Shown: piece after piece, positions 10,970 through 19,062 of the stretch
Position numbering within the stretch: the first letter of the stretch is position 1
Layout of the letters: each line of letters opens with the position of its first letter
Origin: CAVTTH01 sp963737545
Lineage (GTDB): Bacteria > Verrucomicrobiota > Verrucomicrobiia > Chthoniobacterales > UBA10450
Direction: 5' to 3'
Length of the DNA: 64,000 bases
Assembly: GCA_963737545.1 (NCBI GenBank)
Contig: CAVTTH010000001.1
Location: forward strand, 1-64,000
Program-made: the position numbers and the translations under genes
Notes under the pieces: model-generated
What the model was told of the DNA's origin: nothing
The model's database searches: none
The model's input: only the letters and a program-made list of their open reading frames with translations

Positions 10970-11317
10970 ATGAAGAATAAGAATCTCACCAAGAAAATCC
11001 GGAGTTTAGAAGCTCGCCTGCAAAAGGGTGCGAAGAAACTGGCCAAACTGAAACAAAAACTCGCGGCCCAAGCCAAGGGGGGCGGCGGAGGAAAGAAGTC
11101 TAAAATGCGACCGATCTCGGTGCCGAGCCCAATTCCAGCCAAGAAGGTGAAGAGAAAGCTCAATCTCACCCCAGAACGCCGCGCTCAACTGGCGGCGGCA
11201 ATGAAAGCCCGATGGGTCGCCAAGAGGGCGGCAGAAGCCGCGGCTGCGACGGGAAATGCGCCAAGGCCATCGACCGGGATGGTCTCCCCGCCGGGGCCGA
11301 GTTCCCGACCGCTGTAA
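10970..11317 (+). CDS. Small highly basic coiled-coil protein, unknown function
   Basis: From the ATG at 10970 the product has 115 residues: a Lys-rich helical stretch (KNLTKKIRSLEARLQKG), a Gly run, then LNLTPERRAQLAAAMKARW with an Ala/Arg helix and a Pro/Ser-rich tail. The composition suggests a nucleic-acid-binding or histone-like role, but no family is recognised. A GTG at 10925 would add 15 residues; the ggagg after it sits too far from the ATG to decide between them. Confidence 0.5.
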   Translation: MKNKNLTKKIRSLEARLQKGAKKLAKLKQKLAAQAKGGGGGKKSKMRPISVPSPIPAKKVKRKLNLTPERRAQLAAAMKARWVAKRAAEAAAATGNAPRPSTGMVSPPGPSSRPL

Positions 11318-11366
11318 AGCAAACGCTGCGGCGGCAACACGACGCAGCTCCCTAATTCCCTGGAGT

Positions 11367-11392
11367 GTCGTGATCGGAGCGCCGATCACGAC
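11367..11392. repeat. Perfect 11-bp hairpin (REP-like)
   Basis: GTCGTGATCGG-AGCG-CCGATCACGAC forms a perfect 11-bp stem with a 4-base loop, 75 bases after a stop codon and about 115 bases before the MFS gene. No T-tract follows on either strand, so it is not a standard terminator. It looks like a dispersed palindromic repeat, but no second copy is in this window. Confidence 0.55.
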
Positions 11393-11505
11393 GCCAGTTC
11401 AAGTACGGAACCGACGGCTGGCGCTTCAAGTTCGCCCTCACCCTTCGCCGCGCCGCGAGGCATCGCGTTGCGGCGGCTGATTTCTCCGCGTATGAGTCTC
11501 TGCCC

Positions 11506-12792
11506 ATGAACTCGGACGTACCCGCTTCGCGCAAGAAAATGCTCTCGTTGCTGCGGCCGGGACCGTTCCGGCGCTACATTTTGGGCTCGGCCATCTCGGA
11601 CACCGGGACGTGGATGCAAGTCATGGCGCAGGGCTGGGTCATGAGCACGCTGACAAACCGCGCATTATTTCTCGGATTGGCGAGCGCGGCGGCCGGATTG
11701 CCGACAATCGCGCTGGCGATGAAAGGCGGCGAGGCGGCGGACCGCTATGATAAACGCAAGATTCTGATCTGGACGCAGATCGTGCAGACTCTGCTCGCGA
11801 TTATTCTCGGCACTCTGGTTCTGACTGGCCGAATCCATATCTGGCATGTGATCGTCCTCGCGGGCTGTCTGGGAGTTTGTATCGCCTTCGAAATGCCGGC
11901 GATCAATGCGCTCGTGCCGGAATTGGTCAAACCAGAGGAAATCGCGACGGCAATTGCACTCGATCGCTCGGTCTTTCACGGATCACGTTTGATCGGTCCC
12001 TCAGTCGCCGGGCTGTTGGTCGGATGGTGGGGCGCCGCCTCCGCTTTTTTTGCCAATGCCGGGTCGTTCTTCGCACTCGTGATCGCACTGGCTTCGCTGC
12101 CGCCCCGTCCGATCGGTACGGCCGAAGAGGAAGCGCAACGCCGGACCGGTTTCAAAGAAGGTCTCCACTACGTTCGAAAGGACCGGACGATTCTGGCGAT
12201 GATCGCGCTGATCGCCCTAACGACCATATTTATCTTTCCATTCCTTTCGGTCATGCTGCCGCTCTACGTCCGAAATACTCTCCAGCTCGGAGCAACCAGA
12301 CTTGGATATCTCATGGCCGTTTCCGGGATAGGATCGCTCTTCGGCGCGCTCGGCTTGCTAAGCGTGGCACGTCATCACCGTTTTCAATTCATGACCGGCG
12401 CAGTTGTCCTGGTCGCCCTCGCTCTCTTCGGCATGTCGCAATCCAATAGCTTTCTTTTCACCGCCATGTCGATGGGGATCCTGGCCATCGGTCTCTCGTC
12501 CAACTTCGGCCTTGCCAATACTATCGTGCAGGAACGCGCTCCAGCCGCCCTGCGCGGACGCATCTCCGCGATCTTCGGTCTCAGCTTCTTCGGGTTGACA
12601 CCTATCGGCAGCCTGCTCACTCCGGCCTTTGCTGATTTGGTCGGCATTCGTCTTGCGCTCGCGGTTTGCGCCGGCATCTACGGAATTCTGGGAGTCCTCC
12701 TGATGAATGCAGCGGGCCGGAGCGGATGCGAAAAAACAAGCGTTGTCAGCTCGGTTCCGGAACCAGGCGTGCAGCCTGCCGCAGTGGTCTGA
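11506..12792 (+). CDS. MFS transporter, EntS/MFS_3-type exporter
   Basis: The 428-residue protein has 12 likely membrane segments. The start SDTGTWMQVMAQGWVM is characteristic of the MFS_3 group, which holds the enterobactin exporter EntS and many uncharacterised drug or siderophore efflux proteins. The inter-helix motif GEAADRYDKRK between segments 2 and 3 matches the MFS A-motif. No siderophore or drug biosynthesis genes are adjacent, so the substrate cannot be predicted. Eleven bases separate it from the following isomerase gene, so co-transcription is likely. Confidence 0.85.
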   Translation: MNSDVPASRKKMLSLLRPGPFRRYILGSAISDTGTWMQVMAQGWVMSTLTNRALFLGLASAAAGLPTIALAMKGGEAADRYDKRKILIWTQIVQTLLAIILGTLVLTGRIHIWHVIVLAGCLGVCIAFEMPAINALVPELVKPEEIATAIALDRSVFHGSRLIGPSVAGLLVGWWGAASAFFANAGSFFALVIALASLPPRPIGTAEEEAQRRTGFKEGLHYVRKDRTILAMIALIALTTIFIFPFLSVMLPLYVRNTLQLGATRLGYLMAVSGIGSLFGALGLLSVARHHRFQFMTGAVVLVALALFGMSQSNSFLFTAMSMGILAIGLSSNFGLANTIVQERAPAALRGRISAIFGLSFFGLTPIGSLLTPAFADLVGIRLALAVCAGIYGILGVLLMNAAGRSGCEKTSVVSSVPEPGVQPAAVV

Positions 12793-12802
12793 GCGTGTCG
12801 CA

Positions 12803-13717
12803 ATGATCGCATTCTCGACCTGCTGGAATTCCGGCCGGCACCAGGCCGGGGATGAAATGCTGCATGAGATCAAGGGCGAACTGGGCTTCGATTTGGTCGA
12901 ACTCGGTCATGGCATTCGCATCTCGCTCATGCCGGGCATTCAAAAGATGTACGATGCAGGTGAAATTAAGTTCAGCAGTCTGCACAATTTTTGCCCCTTG
13001 CCTGTCGAGGTGATGGCAGCTTCACCCGATTGCTACAAGTTTTCCGCGTTCGATCCGAAAGAGCGGGAGCGCGCGGTAAAGCAAACTCTTCAGACGATCG
13101 ATTTCGCCAAGCGGCTCGGCGCGCCTTTCGTCGTCATGCATCTCGGTGCCGTCCCGATGTCACCCATCACCGACTCGCTCATCGAGCTGGCCAAAGCAGG
13201 CAAACTGCTCTCGCGAGAATTCGTCCGCAGGAAAGTGAAGGCGGTGCAGAAGCGTGAAGCGATCGCGCCGCGCTACCTCGAACGTGTGAAGGAATGCATG
13301 CGCCGGATCACGGATTACGCGGCACAAAAGAATATTCGCCTTGGCGTGGAAGGACGTCGCGGCTACGAAGAAATTCCAAGCGAACGCGAATTGCCCGCCA
13401 TTCTCGATGAACTGAACTCGCCACACGTCGGTTACTGGCACGACATGGGCCACATTCAGATCAAAGAGAATCTGAAGTTTCTCGATCACGCTGAGTGGCT
13501 CCAGAAGATCGGCAGCCGCGCTTTCGGTTGCCACTTGCAGGATTGCATTTGGCCGGCGCAGGATCATCAACCGCCATTCGCCGGAGATGTCGATCTGGAG
13601 AAACTTGTTCCGCTTCTGCCGCCAAGCTGCTTATTTGTCTGGGAGATGAGCCCACGCAAAACGGCGGAGGAAATCCGGCGCTCCGTCGTGACCTGGAAAG
13701 CGCGTTTCGGCGGATGA
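12803..13717 (+). CDS. Sugar phosphate isomerase/epimerase (xylose isomerase-like TIM barrel)
   Basis: The 304-residue product begins MIAFSTCWNSGRHQAGDE and carries barrel motifs FDLVELGHGI, PFVVMHLGAV, RLGVEGRRGYEE, VGYWHDMGH and FGCHLQDC. These match the AP-endonuclease-2/xylose-isomerase-like superfamily, whose His/Glu/Asp residues bind a divalent metal. Members act in inositol or sugar catabolism, but nothing nearby fixes the substrate. I start at the ATG at 12803; the longer frame runs back into the MFS gene with no homology. Its stop overlaps the next gene by an ATGA, which suggests translational coupling. Confidence 0.8.
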   Translation: MIAFSTCWNSGRHQAGDEMLHEIKGELGFDLVELGHGIRISLMPGIQKMYDAGEIKFSSLHNFCPLPVEVMAASPDCYKFSAFDPKERERAVKQTLQTIDFAKRLGAPFVVMHLGAVPMSPITDSLIELAKAGKLLSREFVRRKVKAVQKREAIAPRYLERVKECMRRITDYAAQKNIRLGVEGRRGYEEIPSERELPAILDELNSPHVGYWHDMGHIQIKENLKFLDHAEWLQKIGSRAFGCHLQDCIWPAQDHQPPFAGDVDLEKLVPLLPPSCLFVWEMSPRKTAEEIRRSVVTWKARFGG

Positions 13718-14742
13718 AAAAAATCCTGCTCACGCTCTTTCAGCTTCTCGTCACCGTCGCAGTTCTCTACTGGGTCTTTCGCGATCCCGCCAAACGCGCG
13801 CAAATGGGAGTCGCGTTACGCGCAGCCGATTACCGCTGGATCGCCGCCGGGATTTTCGCCTACATCATCGTCGAGATTGCTGCCGCTGTGCGCTGGCACA
13901 TTCTTCTCAAAGTGCAGGGAATCCGCCTGAGTCTGCCGCGCGTCTCGGGCCTTTTTCTCATCGGCATGTTTTACAATCAATTCCTCCCCGGCGGCACGGG
14001 CGGTGACATCATCAAGACATATCTTCTTCTCAAGGAAACACCGGACCGGAAAGTCGGGGCATTCCTCGCGGTCGTGTTCGACCGGTTGATTGGACTGATC
14101 GCGTTGATTTCCCTCACCGGAACGCTCATCGCGCTCCGATATCACTGGCTCGCCCAAACCCATGAGACACGCCGCCTGCTTTGGATGTTGCTCGTGATCC
14201 TCGGAAGCGCCGTCTTCGCCTTGCTCACCAGCTTTGTCGTCAGCGGCTTTAATCTTTTTCATTTTCTGCCCAAACATTTTCCCGGGCGCGACAAGCTGAT
14301 CGAATTATCGGCCGCCTATCATCTTTACGCGCGGCACTGGAAAGGAACACTCCTTGCCTTTGGCGTCTCCCTGATCGCGCACATTTCGACCTTCACGACC
14401 TTCCTCTGCGTCGCTTATGCTTTTCGGGCACGTGTCGCGGTCATCGATTTTTTTGCAGTCATGCCGATCGAACGCACCATCTCGGCGTTGCCCATCAGTT
14501 TTGCGGGTGTCGGCCTGCGGGAAAAAATTTTCCAGACCATGTTGCATCAGCTCTGTGGAGTTCCGGAAGCGGTCGCGGTCCTGATTGGCTCAATGAGTTT
14601 CCTCATCATTCTTGTCTGCTGTCTGCCCGGCGGCATCGTCTACTTCTTCTACAAGCCGAGCGGAGCAATCGGTCACGTGAAGTTGCGCGAGATGAAGCAG
14701 GAGGTCGCCACGCTCGAGCATGAACTCAGCGAAAAAGAATAG
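13714..14742 (+). CDS. Flippase-like integral membrane protein (LPG_synthase_TM/UPF0104)
   Basis: The 342-residue protein has about eight hydrophobic segments and the conserved stretches NQFLPGGTGGDIIKTYLL and ISALPISFAGVGLREKIF. These typify the lysylphosphatidylglycerol synthetase transmembrane family (AglD/MprF-like flippase domain). Members are thought to move lipid-linked substrates across the inner membrane; the catalytic MprF synthetase part is absent. It overlaps the preceding isomerase gene (ATGA) and the next reductase gene, so the three probably form one transcript. Confidence 0.8.
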   Translation: MKKILLTLFQLLVTVAVLYWVFRDPAKRAQMGVALRAADYRWIAAGIFAYIIVEIAAAVRWHILLKVQGIRLSLPRVSGLFLIGMFYNQFLPGGTGGDIIKTYLLLKETPDRKVGAFLAVVFDRLIGLIALISLTGTLIALRYHWLAQTHETRRLLWMLLVILGSAVFALLTSFVVSGFNLFHFLPKHFPGRDKLIELSAAYHLYARHWKGTLLAFGVSLIAHISTFTTFLCVAYAFRARVAVIDFFAVMPIERTISALPISFAGVGLREKIFQTMLHQLCGVPEAVAVLIGSMSFLIILVCCLPGGIVYFFYKPSGAIGHVKLREMKQEVATLEHELSEKE

Positions 14743-15493
14743 GAAAAATGTGAGAGGGACCTCAGCGTCCCGATCGAGATCGCAGCGCAAAGGCGCTTCC
14801 CGCGTTCTCAAACGTCCATTTGTCGCGGCCACGTTTGCCATGACGGTCGACGGAAAAATCACGACACGAAATTTTTCGCCCGTCGATTTTACTTCGCGCG
14901 AAGACAAGGCACATCTCATCCGACAGCGCGCACTGGGCGATGCGGTCCTGATCGGACACACGACACTCAAGCGCGACAACGTCCGACTCGGATTACCGCT
15001 AAAGGAACTTCGGGAGGAACGAGTGGCCCGTGGTCAGGCACCGTTTCCGCTGCGCGTGATCGTGTCGAATGCGGGCCGAATCGATCCGGCACTTAATATT
15101 TTCCAAGCGGATTTTTCGCCCATCGTCATTTTTTCCACGACACGAATGCCGAGGAAATATCAAATGGCGCTCCGCGAAAAGGCCACGCTGCACTTAAGCG
15201 ATGCGCGCGCGGTCGATCTGGAATGGATGCTTCACCAGCTCTGGCGTGATTATCGAATCCGCACGCTGGCATGCGAGGGCGGCGCCTCCCTGTTCCGCGC
15301 GTTGCTCGAAAAGGGATTGGTCGACCAGCTCAATCTTACGATCGCGCCTTTCCTCTTCGGCGGACGCGATGCTCCGACGCTGACGGGACTGAGCAAAGAA
15401 TTCCTGCCGGCCAGCGTGCAATGTTCGCTCGTCGATATGCGAATCGGAGGCGACGAATGTTTCGTAACCTACCGGATCAAGCGGAGGCGCTGA
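14720..15493 (+). CDS. RibD C-terminal-type reductase
   Basis: The 257-residue protein starts with a short basic segment, then RPFVAATFAMTVDGKITT, GDAVLIGHTTLKRDNVRL and CEGGASLFRALLEKGLVDQ. These are the signature blocks of the RibD_C/dihydrofolate-reductase-like fold that uses NADPH to reduce the ribosyl side chain of a pyrimidine in riboflavin synthesis. The deaminase half of RibD is absent, so it is either a stand-alone pyrimidine reductase or a paralogue with another substrate. It overlaps the upstream membrane-protein gene by 23 bases. Confidence 0.8.
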   Translation: MNSAKKNRKNVRGTSASRSRSQRKGASRVLKRPFVAATFAMTVDGKITTRNFSPVDFTSREDKAHLIRQRALGDAVLIGHTTLKRDNVRLGLPLKELREERVARGQAPFPLRVIVSNAGRIDPALNIFQADFSPIVIFSTTRMPRKYQMALREKATLHLSDARAVDLEWMLHQLWRDYRIRTLACEGGASLFRALLEKGLVDQLNLTIAPFLFGGRDAPTLTGLSKEFLPASVQCSLVDMRIGGDECFVTYRIKRRR

Positions 15494-15503
15494 ATCAGTT
15501 TCT

Positions 15504-15679
15504 GGGGAGCGCACGCGGCTCGCGTGCTGGTCCCGGCGGCTCGCCGGGACGAGCTTTTCCCCCTGAGTCCTTGTCGGTCCTACCAAACGCTTTCCAAAGA
15601 ACAGAATTCTCGCTTCTCATCGACCGAACGCCCTCGACGGGCTGTCGAAGGCAGCACGCGAGCCGCGTGCGCTTCCCGG
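15504..15679. repeat. REP pair, copy 1 (inverted)
   Basis: The left element (15504-15550) has a conserved hairpin GCACGCG-GCT-CGCGTGC followed by a second hairpin TCCCGGCG-GCT-CGCCGGGA. The right element (about 15631-15679) carries the conserved hairpin inverted (GCACGCG-AGC-CGCGTGC) and ends gcttcccgg. The same design recurs at 20424-20562 and flanks the RAYT in metH, so these are REP sequences mobilised by that transposase family. It fills the gap between the reductase and SRPBCC genes. Confidence 0.85.
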
Positions 15680-15762
15680 ATCCAATGCCAAAATTCTTCC
15701 CTTCCGTTGCGATGCCTCCGGGAGAGCTTATCCTCTCCGCTCCGCCCGCAGACGCCTGTTTC

Positions 15763-16206
15763 ATGCACAAAGGCAATTCCATTATCATGCACGCTCCGCG
15801 GCAGACCATCTTCGAGACGGCTGCCAATTTGGAGTTGTGGCCGAAAATCCTGCCGCATTACCGATACATCCGTTATCTCGAGCGAAGTCCCGACCGCAAC
15901 ATCGTCGTAATGGCTGCGACCCGCTCCGGCATTCCGATTTCCTGGACCTCCGAGCAGTTGATCGATCGGGAAGAAATGGAAGTTCGCTTTCATCATTTGA
16001 AAGCGTGGACGAAAGGTATGCGTGTGGTCTGGACGTTTAAGGAAACGCCCGCAGGGGTGCTGGTCGAAATTTTACACGATCTTCACTTTCGCGTGCCGCT
16101 GCTCGCGCCCATCATGGAACCGATCGTCGGCGATTTTTTCATTCACGATATCGCAAACAAGACATTGCGCTGCATGAAGGCGTATTTGGAAGGATCAAGC
16201 AAATGA
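15763..16206 (+). CDS. SRPBCC/START-type cyclase-like protein
   Basis: From the ATG at 15763 the product has 147 residues. It has AANLELWPKILPHYRYIRYL and a helix-grip pattern typical of SRPBCC proteins related to polyketide cyclases/aromatases and coenzyme-Q-binding COQ10. It overlaps the following ketosynthase gene by ATGA, so the two are probably translated together. Pairing with a ketosynthase hints at a small polyketide or fatty-acid-like product, but acyl carrier protein and reductase genes are not seen. Upstream in-frame sequence is REP-derived and excluded. Confidence 0.7.
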   Translation: MHKGNSIIMHAPRQTIFETAANLELWPKILPHYRYIRYLERSPDRNIVVMAATRSGIPISWTSEQLIDREEMEVRFHHLKAWTKGMRVVWTFKETPAGVLVEILHDLHFRVPLLAPIMEPIVGDFFIHDIANKTLRCMKAYLEGSSK

Positions 16207-17462
16207 GGAATGGCGCGAGACGACGTGCGGTGATCACAGGCGTCGGACCGGTGACTTGCGTCGGCGTTGGTCGCGAAGATTTTTGGCGGGGATTGCGAGC
16301 GGAGCAAAGCGGCATTCGCCGTGTCACCAGTTTCGATACTTCGCCTTTCAACGCGCACTGTGCCGGAGAAATTCCCGATTGGGCACCGGAAGAATACTTC
16401 CCGCCGCATCGATTGAAGCGCCTTGATCGCTATGCGCAATTCGCGGTCGCCTCCGCGAAACTGGCGCTGGAAGATGCGGGCATCGTCTGTTCGCGCGAAA
16501 AACCGCAACACCGCATCGGCGTCAGCTTCGGCACCGCGCTCGGTGGCGTTTCCAATGCGGAGATACAGCATGCGCATTTCTTGAAAAAGGGAACCCGCGG
16601 CGTCAATCAAACCCTGGCTCTGCAGGTATTTGGCGGCTCTGCCCACACCAACATCGCGATTGAGTTCGGATTTCGCGGAGTCGGGACGACGAACTCGAAC
16701 AGCTGCGCCAGCGGAACGATTGCCGTCGGCGAAGCGCTCCGCTACATCCGCGATGATTTTGCCGATGTCGTCATCGCCGGCGGAGCGGAAGCGCCGCTCA
16801 GTCCCCTCACCTTTGGCGCATTTGCCATCATCAAGACGATGAGCCAGTTCACGGGCGATCCGGCGGAGCTGGCCTGCCGGCCATTTGATCTTTTGCGCGA
16901 CGGTTTCGTGATCGGCGAGGGCGCCGCTTCGCTGATCATTGAAGAGTTGGAACACGCTCGCTCGCGCGGCGCCAAAATTTACGCGGAGGTCCTTGGTTAC
17001 AGTTTAAACAACGACGCTTTTCATATGACCTCACCGCTGCCGACGGGCGAATGTTGCATTCGCGCGATGCGGGACGCTTTGCGCGATGCCGGAGTGGAAC
17101 CGGAACAAATTGATTACATCAACGCGCACGCCAGTTCGACACAATTGAACGACAGCACGGAAACGCTCTCGATTAAGGAAACCTTCCGCGATCATGCTTT
17201 CCGGATTCCGGTAAGCGGCACGAAAGGGTATACCGGCCATCCGTTAGGCGCGACCGGTGCGGTCGAAGCGACACTCTGCGCCCTCGCCCTCGATCAGCAA
17301 TGGATTCCGCCGACATTGCACCGCGACCACCCTGATCCGGCATGCGATCTCGATGTTGTTCCGAATCACGGGCGCTGTGCGAAGCTGAATTACGTAATGA
17401 GCAATTCGTTCGGGTTCGGTGGAATCAATTCCTGCGTCATTCTCGGACGAACGCGAGAGTGA
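16203..17462 (+). CDS. Beta-ketoacyl-ACP synthase (FabF-like)
   Basis: The 419-residue ketosynthase has the complete Cys-His-His triad: Cys168 in NSCASG, His309 in NAHASST and His346 in GYTGHPLGA, plus the C-terminal NSFGFGGINSCVIL. It condenses malonyl-ACP with an acyl thioester. The length and motifs fit FabF, but the translationally coupled SRPBCC gene and the lack of fab neighbours suggest a specialised paralogue, such as those in aryl-polyene or other small polyketide pathways. No acyl carrier protein is visible nearby. Confidence 0.85.
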   Translation: MRNGARRRAVITGVGPVTCVGVGREDFWRGLRAEQSGIRRVTSFDTSPFNAHCAGEIPDWAPEEYFPPHRLKRLDRYAQFAVASAKLALEDAGIVCSREKPQHRIGVSFGTALGGVSNAEIQHAHFLKKGTRGVNQTLALQVFGGSAHTNIAIEFGFRGVGTTNSNSCASGTIAVGEALRYIRDDFADVVIAGGAEAPLSPLTFGAFAIIKTMSQFTGDPAELACRPFDLLRDGFVIGEGAASLIIEELEHARSRGAKIYAEVLGYSLNNDAFHMTSPLPTGECCIRAMRDALRDAGVEPEQIDYINAHASSTQLNDSTETLSIKETFRDHAFRIPVSGTKGYTGHPLGATGAVEATLCALALDQQWIPPTLHRDHPDPACDLDVVPNHGRCAKLNYVMSNSFGFGGINSCVILGRTRE

Positions 17463-17471
17463 CCGCGAGCG

Positions 17472-17610
17472 TGTCATCCTGAGTCGCGCAGACGGCGAAG
17501 GACCTCTCAGCCGCTGATCGGTCACGCATAGCAACTTAACGAAGCGGCTCGGAAGAAGAATGGCAATGAATTGACCGCTTGCGAGGTCCTTCGCTTCGCT
17601 CAGGATGACA
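17472..17610. repeat. Dispersed repeat, inverted arms (GTCATCCTGAG type), copy 1
   Basis: The left arm (17472-17502) reads gtgtcatcctgagtcgcgca then gaaggacct. The right arm (17583-17610) reads aggtccttcgcttcgctcag then gatgac, its inverse. The unit fills the space between the convergent ketosynthase and trmD genes. A related unit lies on the other side of trmD and a fragment is embedded in mutL. Confidence 0.75.
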
Positions 17611-17622
17611 GGAATTTTCTGA

Positions 17623-18291
17623 TCATTCGAGCAGGTCCGGACGATTCGCCCGTGTCCTTTTCCGGGCCTGCTCTTTCCGCCAGGCTGCAATCTCAGCATG
17701 ATTTCCCGAGAGTAAAACCTCGGGAACCTTCCAACCGCGAAACTCGGCCGGACGCGTGTATTGCGGCGCTTCGAGCAATCCTTCGCTGAAACTATCGTCT
17801 GTTGCCGACTGTTCGTGGCCAAGAACTCCGGGCAATAAGCGCGCAATCGCATCGACGAACACGACCGCTGCGATCGCTCCGTTCGTGAGCACATAGTCAC
17901 CGATCGAAACCTCCGCGTCAGCGAGATGCGCGACGACGCGATGATCAATCCCTTCGTAATGTCCGCAGATCACGATCAGATGGGCGCATTTGGAAAATTC
18001 GGACGCAACGGATTGACTGAATCTCTTTCCTTGCGGGGTCATCAGGACAATCGCGCTCTTGTCGGTTCGCAACGATTCAACCGCAGCGAAGATCGGTTCC
18101 GGTTTCATTACCATTCCCGGCCCGCCGCCGAACGGCGCGTCGTCGACAATATGATGCTTGTCCGTCGTCCACTCGCGCAGATTATGAATGCGCAAATCGA
18201 GCACTCCGCTGCTCTGCGCCCGTTTCAGAATGCTTTCACCGAGGGGAGCGCGACAGATTTCCGGAAAAAGTGTCAATATGTCGATGCGCAT
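17623..18291 (-). CDS. trmD: tRNA (guanine-N1)-methyltransferase TrmD
   Basis: The 222-residue protein begins MRIDILTLFPEI and contains DDAPFGGGPGMVMKPEPIF, ICGHYEGIDHRV, EVSIGDYVLTNG and PQYTRP. These form the SPOUT-fold trefoil knot of TrmD, which methylates G37 of tRNAs using AdoMet and prevents +1 frameshifting. It is the last gene of the ffh-rpsP-khpA-trmD block, separated from khpA by a repeat unit. The rimM and rplS genes that often accompany trmD are not in the block. Confidence 0.95.
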   Translation of the reverse strand: MRIDILTLFPEICRAPLGESILKRAQSSGVLDLRIHNLREWTTDKHHIVDDAPFGGGPGMVMKPEPIFAAVESLRTDKSAIVLMTPQGKRFSQSVASEFSKCAHLIVICGHYEGIDHRVVAHLADAEVSIGDYVLTNGAIAAVVFVDAIARLLPGVLGHEQSATDDSFSEGLLEAPQYTRPAEFRGWKVPEVLLSGNHAEIAAWRKEQARKRTRANRPDLLE

Positions 18292-18319
18292 TTCAAGAAT
18301 ATGGATCGCTCGATCAAGC

Positions 18320-18446
18320 TGTCATCCCGAGCGTAGTCGAGGGATCCCGTCGAGATATTCTTAACGTAACGAAATCAAGTAGCGTAACGAATCCTACCAG
18401 CTAACTGCGGGACCTTCGACTTCGCTACGCTCCGCTCAGGATGACC
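18320..18446. repeat. Dispersed repeat, inverted arms (GTCATCCCGAG type), copy 2
   Basis: The left arm (18320-18349) is tgtcatcccgagcgtagtcg followed by agggatcccg; the right arm (about 18408-18446) contains gggaccttcgacttcgctac and ends with the inverse ctcaggatgacc. It lies between trmD and khpA and is related to the copy at 17472-17610, so trmD is bracketed by both. Confidence 0.75.
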
Positions 18447-18452
18447 GGATGG

Positions 18453-18683
18453 CTATTCCACGATCTCGAGCGTCGCTCTTTGCCCATGGCGCGCAGCCGA
18501 ACTGGCCAGCAGCGCGCGGATCGCCTGGATGGTCTGGCCGTTGCGACCGATAATCCGGCCAACATCGCTCCGCCGCATTTGCAGCCTGAAAACGGTCATC
18601 CTTCCGCTCGGTATTTCGGAAAGCATGATCTCGTCGGGAAACTCGACGAGCTGACGAATGACAAACTCGAGAAATTGTTTCAC
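18453..18683 (-). CDS. khpA: KH-domain RNA-binding protein KhpA
   Basis: From the GTG at 18683 the product (76 residues) begins VKQFLEFVIRQLVEFPDEI and contains VGRIIGRNGQTIQAIRALL, the GxxG RNA-binding loop of a KH domain. Length and position between rpsP and trmD match KhpA, which with KhpB modulates RNA and cell elongation in other bacteria. An ATG at 18734 would add 17 residues, but that ATG arises from a fragment of the dispersed GTCATCCCGAG repeat, so the GTG is preferred. Neither has a strong ribosome binding site. Confidence 0.85.
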   Translation of the reverse strand: MKQFLEFVIRQLVEFPDEIMLSEIPSGRMTVFRLQMRRSDVGRIIGRNGQTIQAIRALLASSAARHGQRATLEIVE

Positions 18684-18752
18684 AGAGTGAAAAATAGCGA
18701 TCGAGAAAAAATTGTCGATTAATCTCGCAGTCATCCCGAGCGAGATTGAGAT

Positions 18753-19058
18753 CTAGGCCGGGCTCGCTGCTGGTTCCGTCTGCTCCGGCGTGGGCGCAGG
18801 TTCCGGAGACACCGCTGGTCGCTTCCGGTTCTTCTTGATTAAACTCCACACGGTGTCGGAGGGCTGGGCGCCGCGTGAGATCCAATGTTCGATGCGATCA
18901 AGCTTCAACGCACTGTTGTGATCGCGCTTCTTCGGATCGTAGTGCCCAACGATCTCGATGAATTTGCCGTCGCGTGGACTGCGTTTGTCGGCCACCACAA
19001 CTTTGTAAAAGGGGCAATTCTTTGCGCCCTCTCTGCGTAATCTAATTGAAACTGCCAT
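18753..19058 (-). CDS. rpsP: 30S ribosomal protein S16
   Basis: MAVSIRLRREGAKNCPFYKV and DGKFIEIVGHYDP are the standard S16 opening and core. The 101-residue length includes a Pro/Glu/Ala-rich tail of about 20 residues beyond the usual end, common in this group of bacteria. It binds 16S rRNA early in 30S assembly. It lies four bases after ffh and before khpA in one operon. Confidence 0.97.
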   Translation of the reverse strand: MAVSIRLRREGAKNCPFYKVVVADKRSPRDGKFIEIVGHYDPKKRDHNSALKLDRIEHWISRGAQPSDTVWSLIKKNRKRPAVSPEPAPTPEQTEPAASPA

Positions 19059-19062
19059 ATTC

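Noticed and set aside
15271..15762. Long upstream extension of the SRPBCC frame
   Set aside because: It is the reductase gene out of frame followed by translated REP sequence; the domain starts near 15763.
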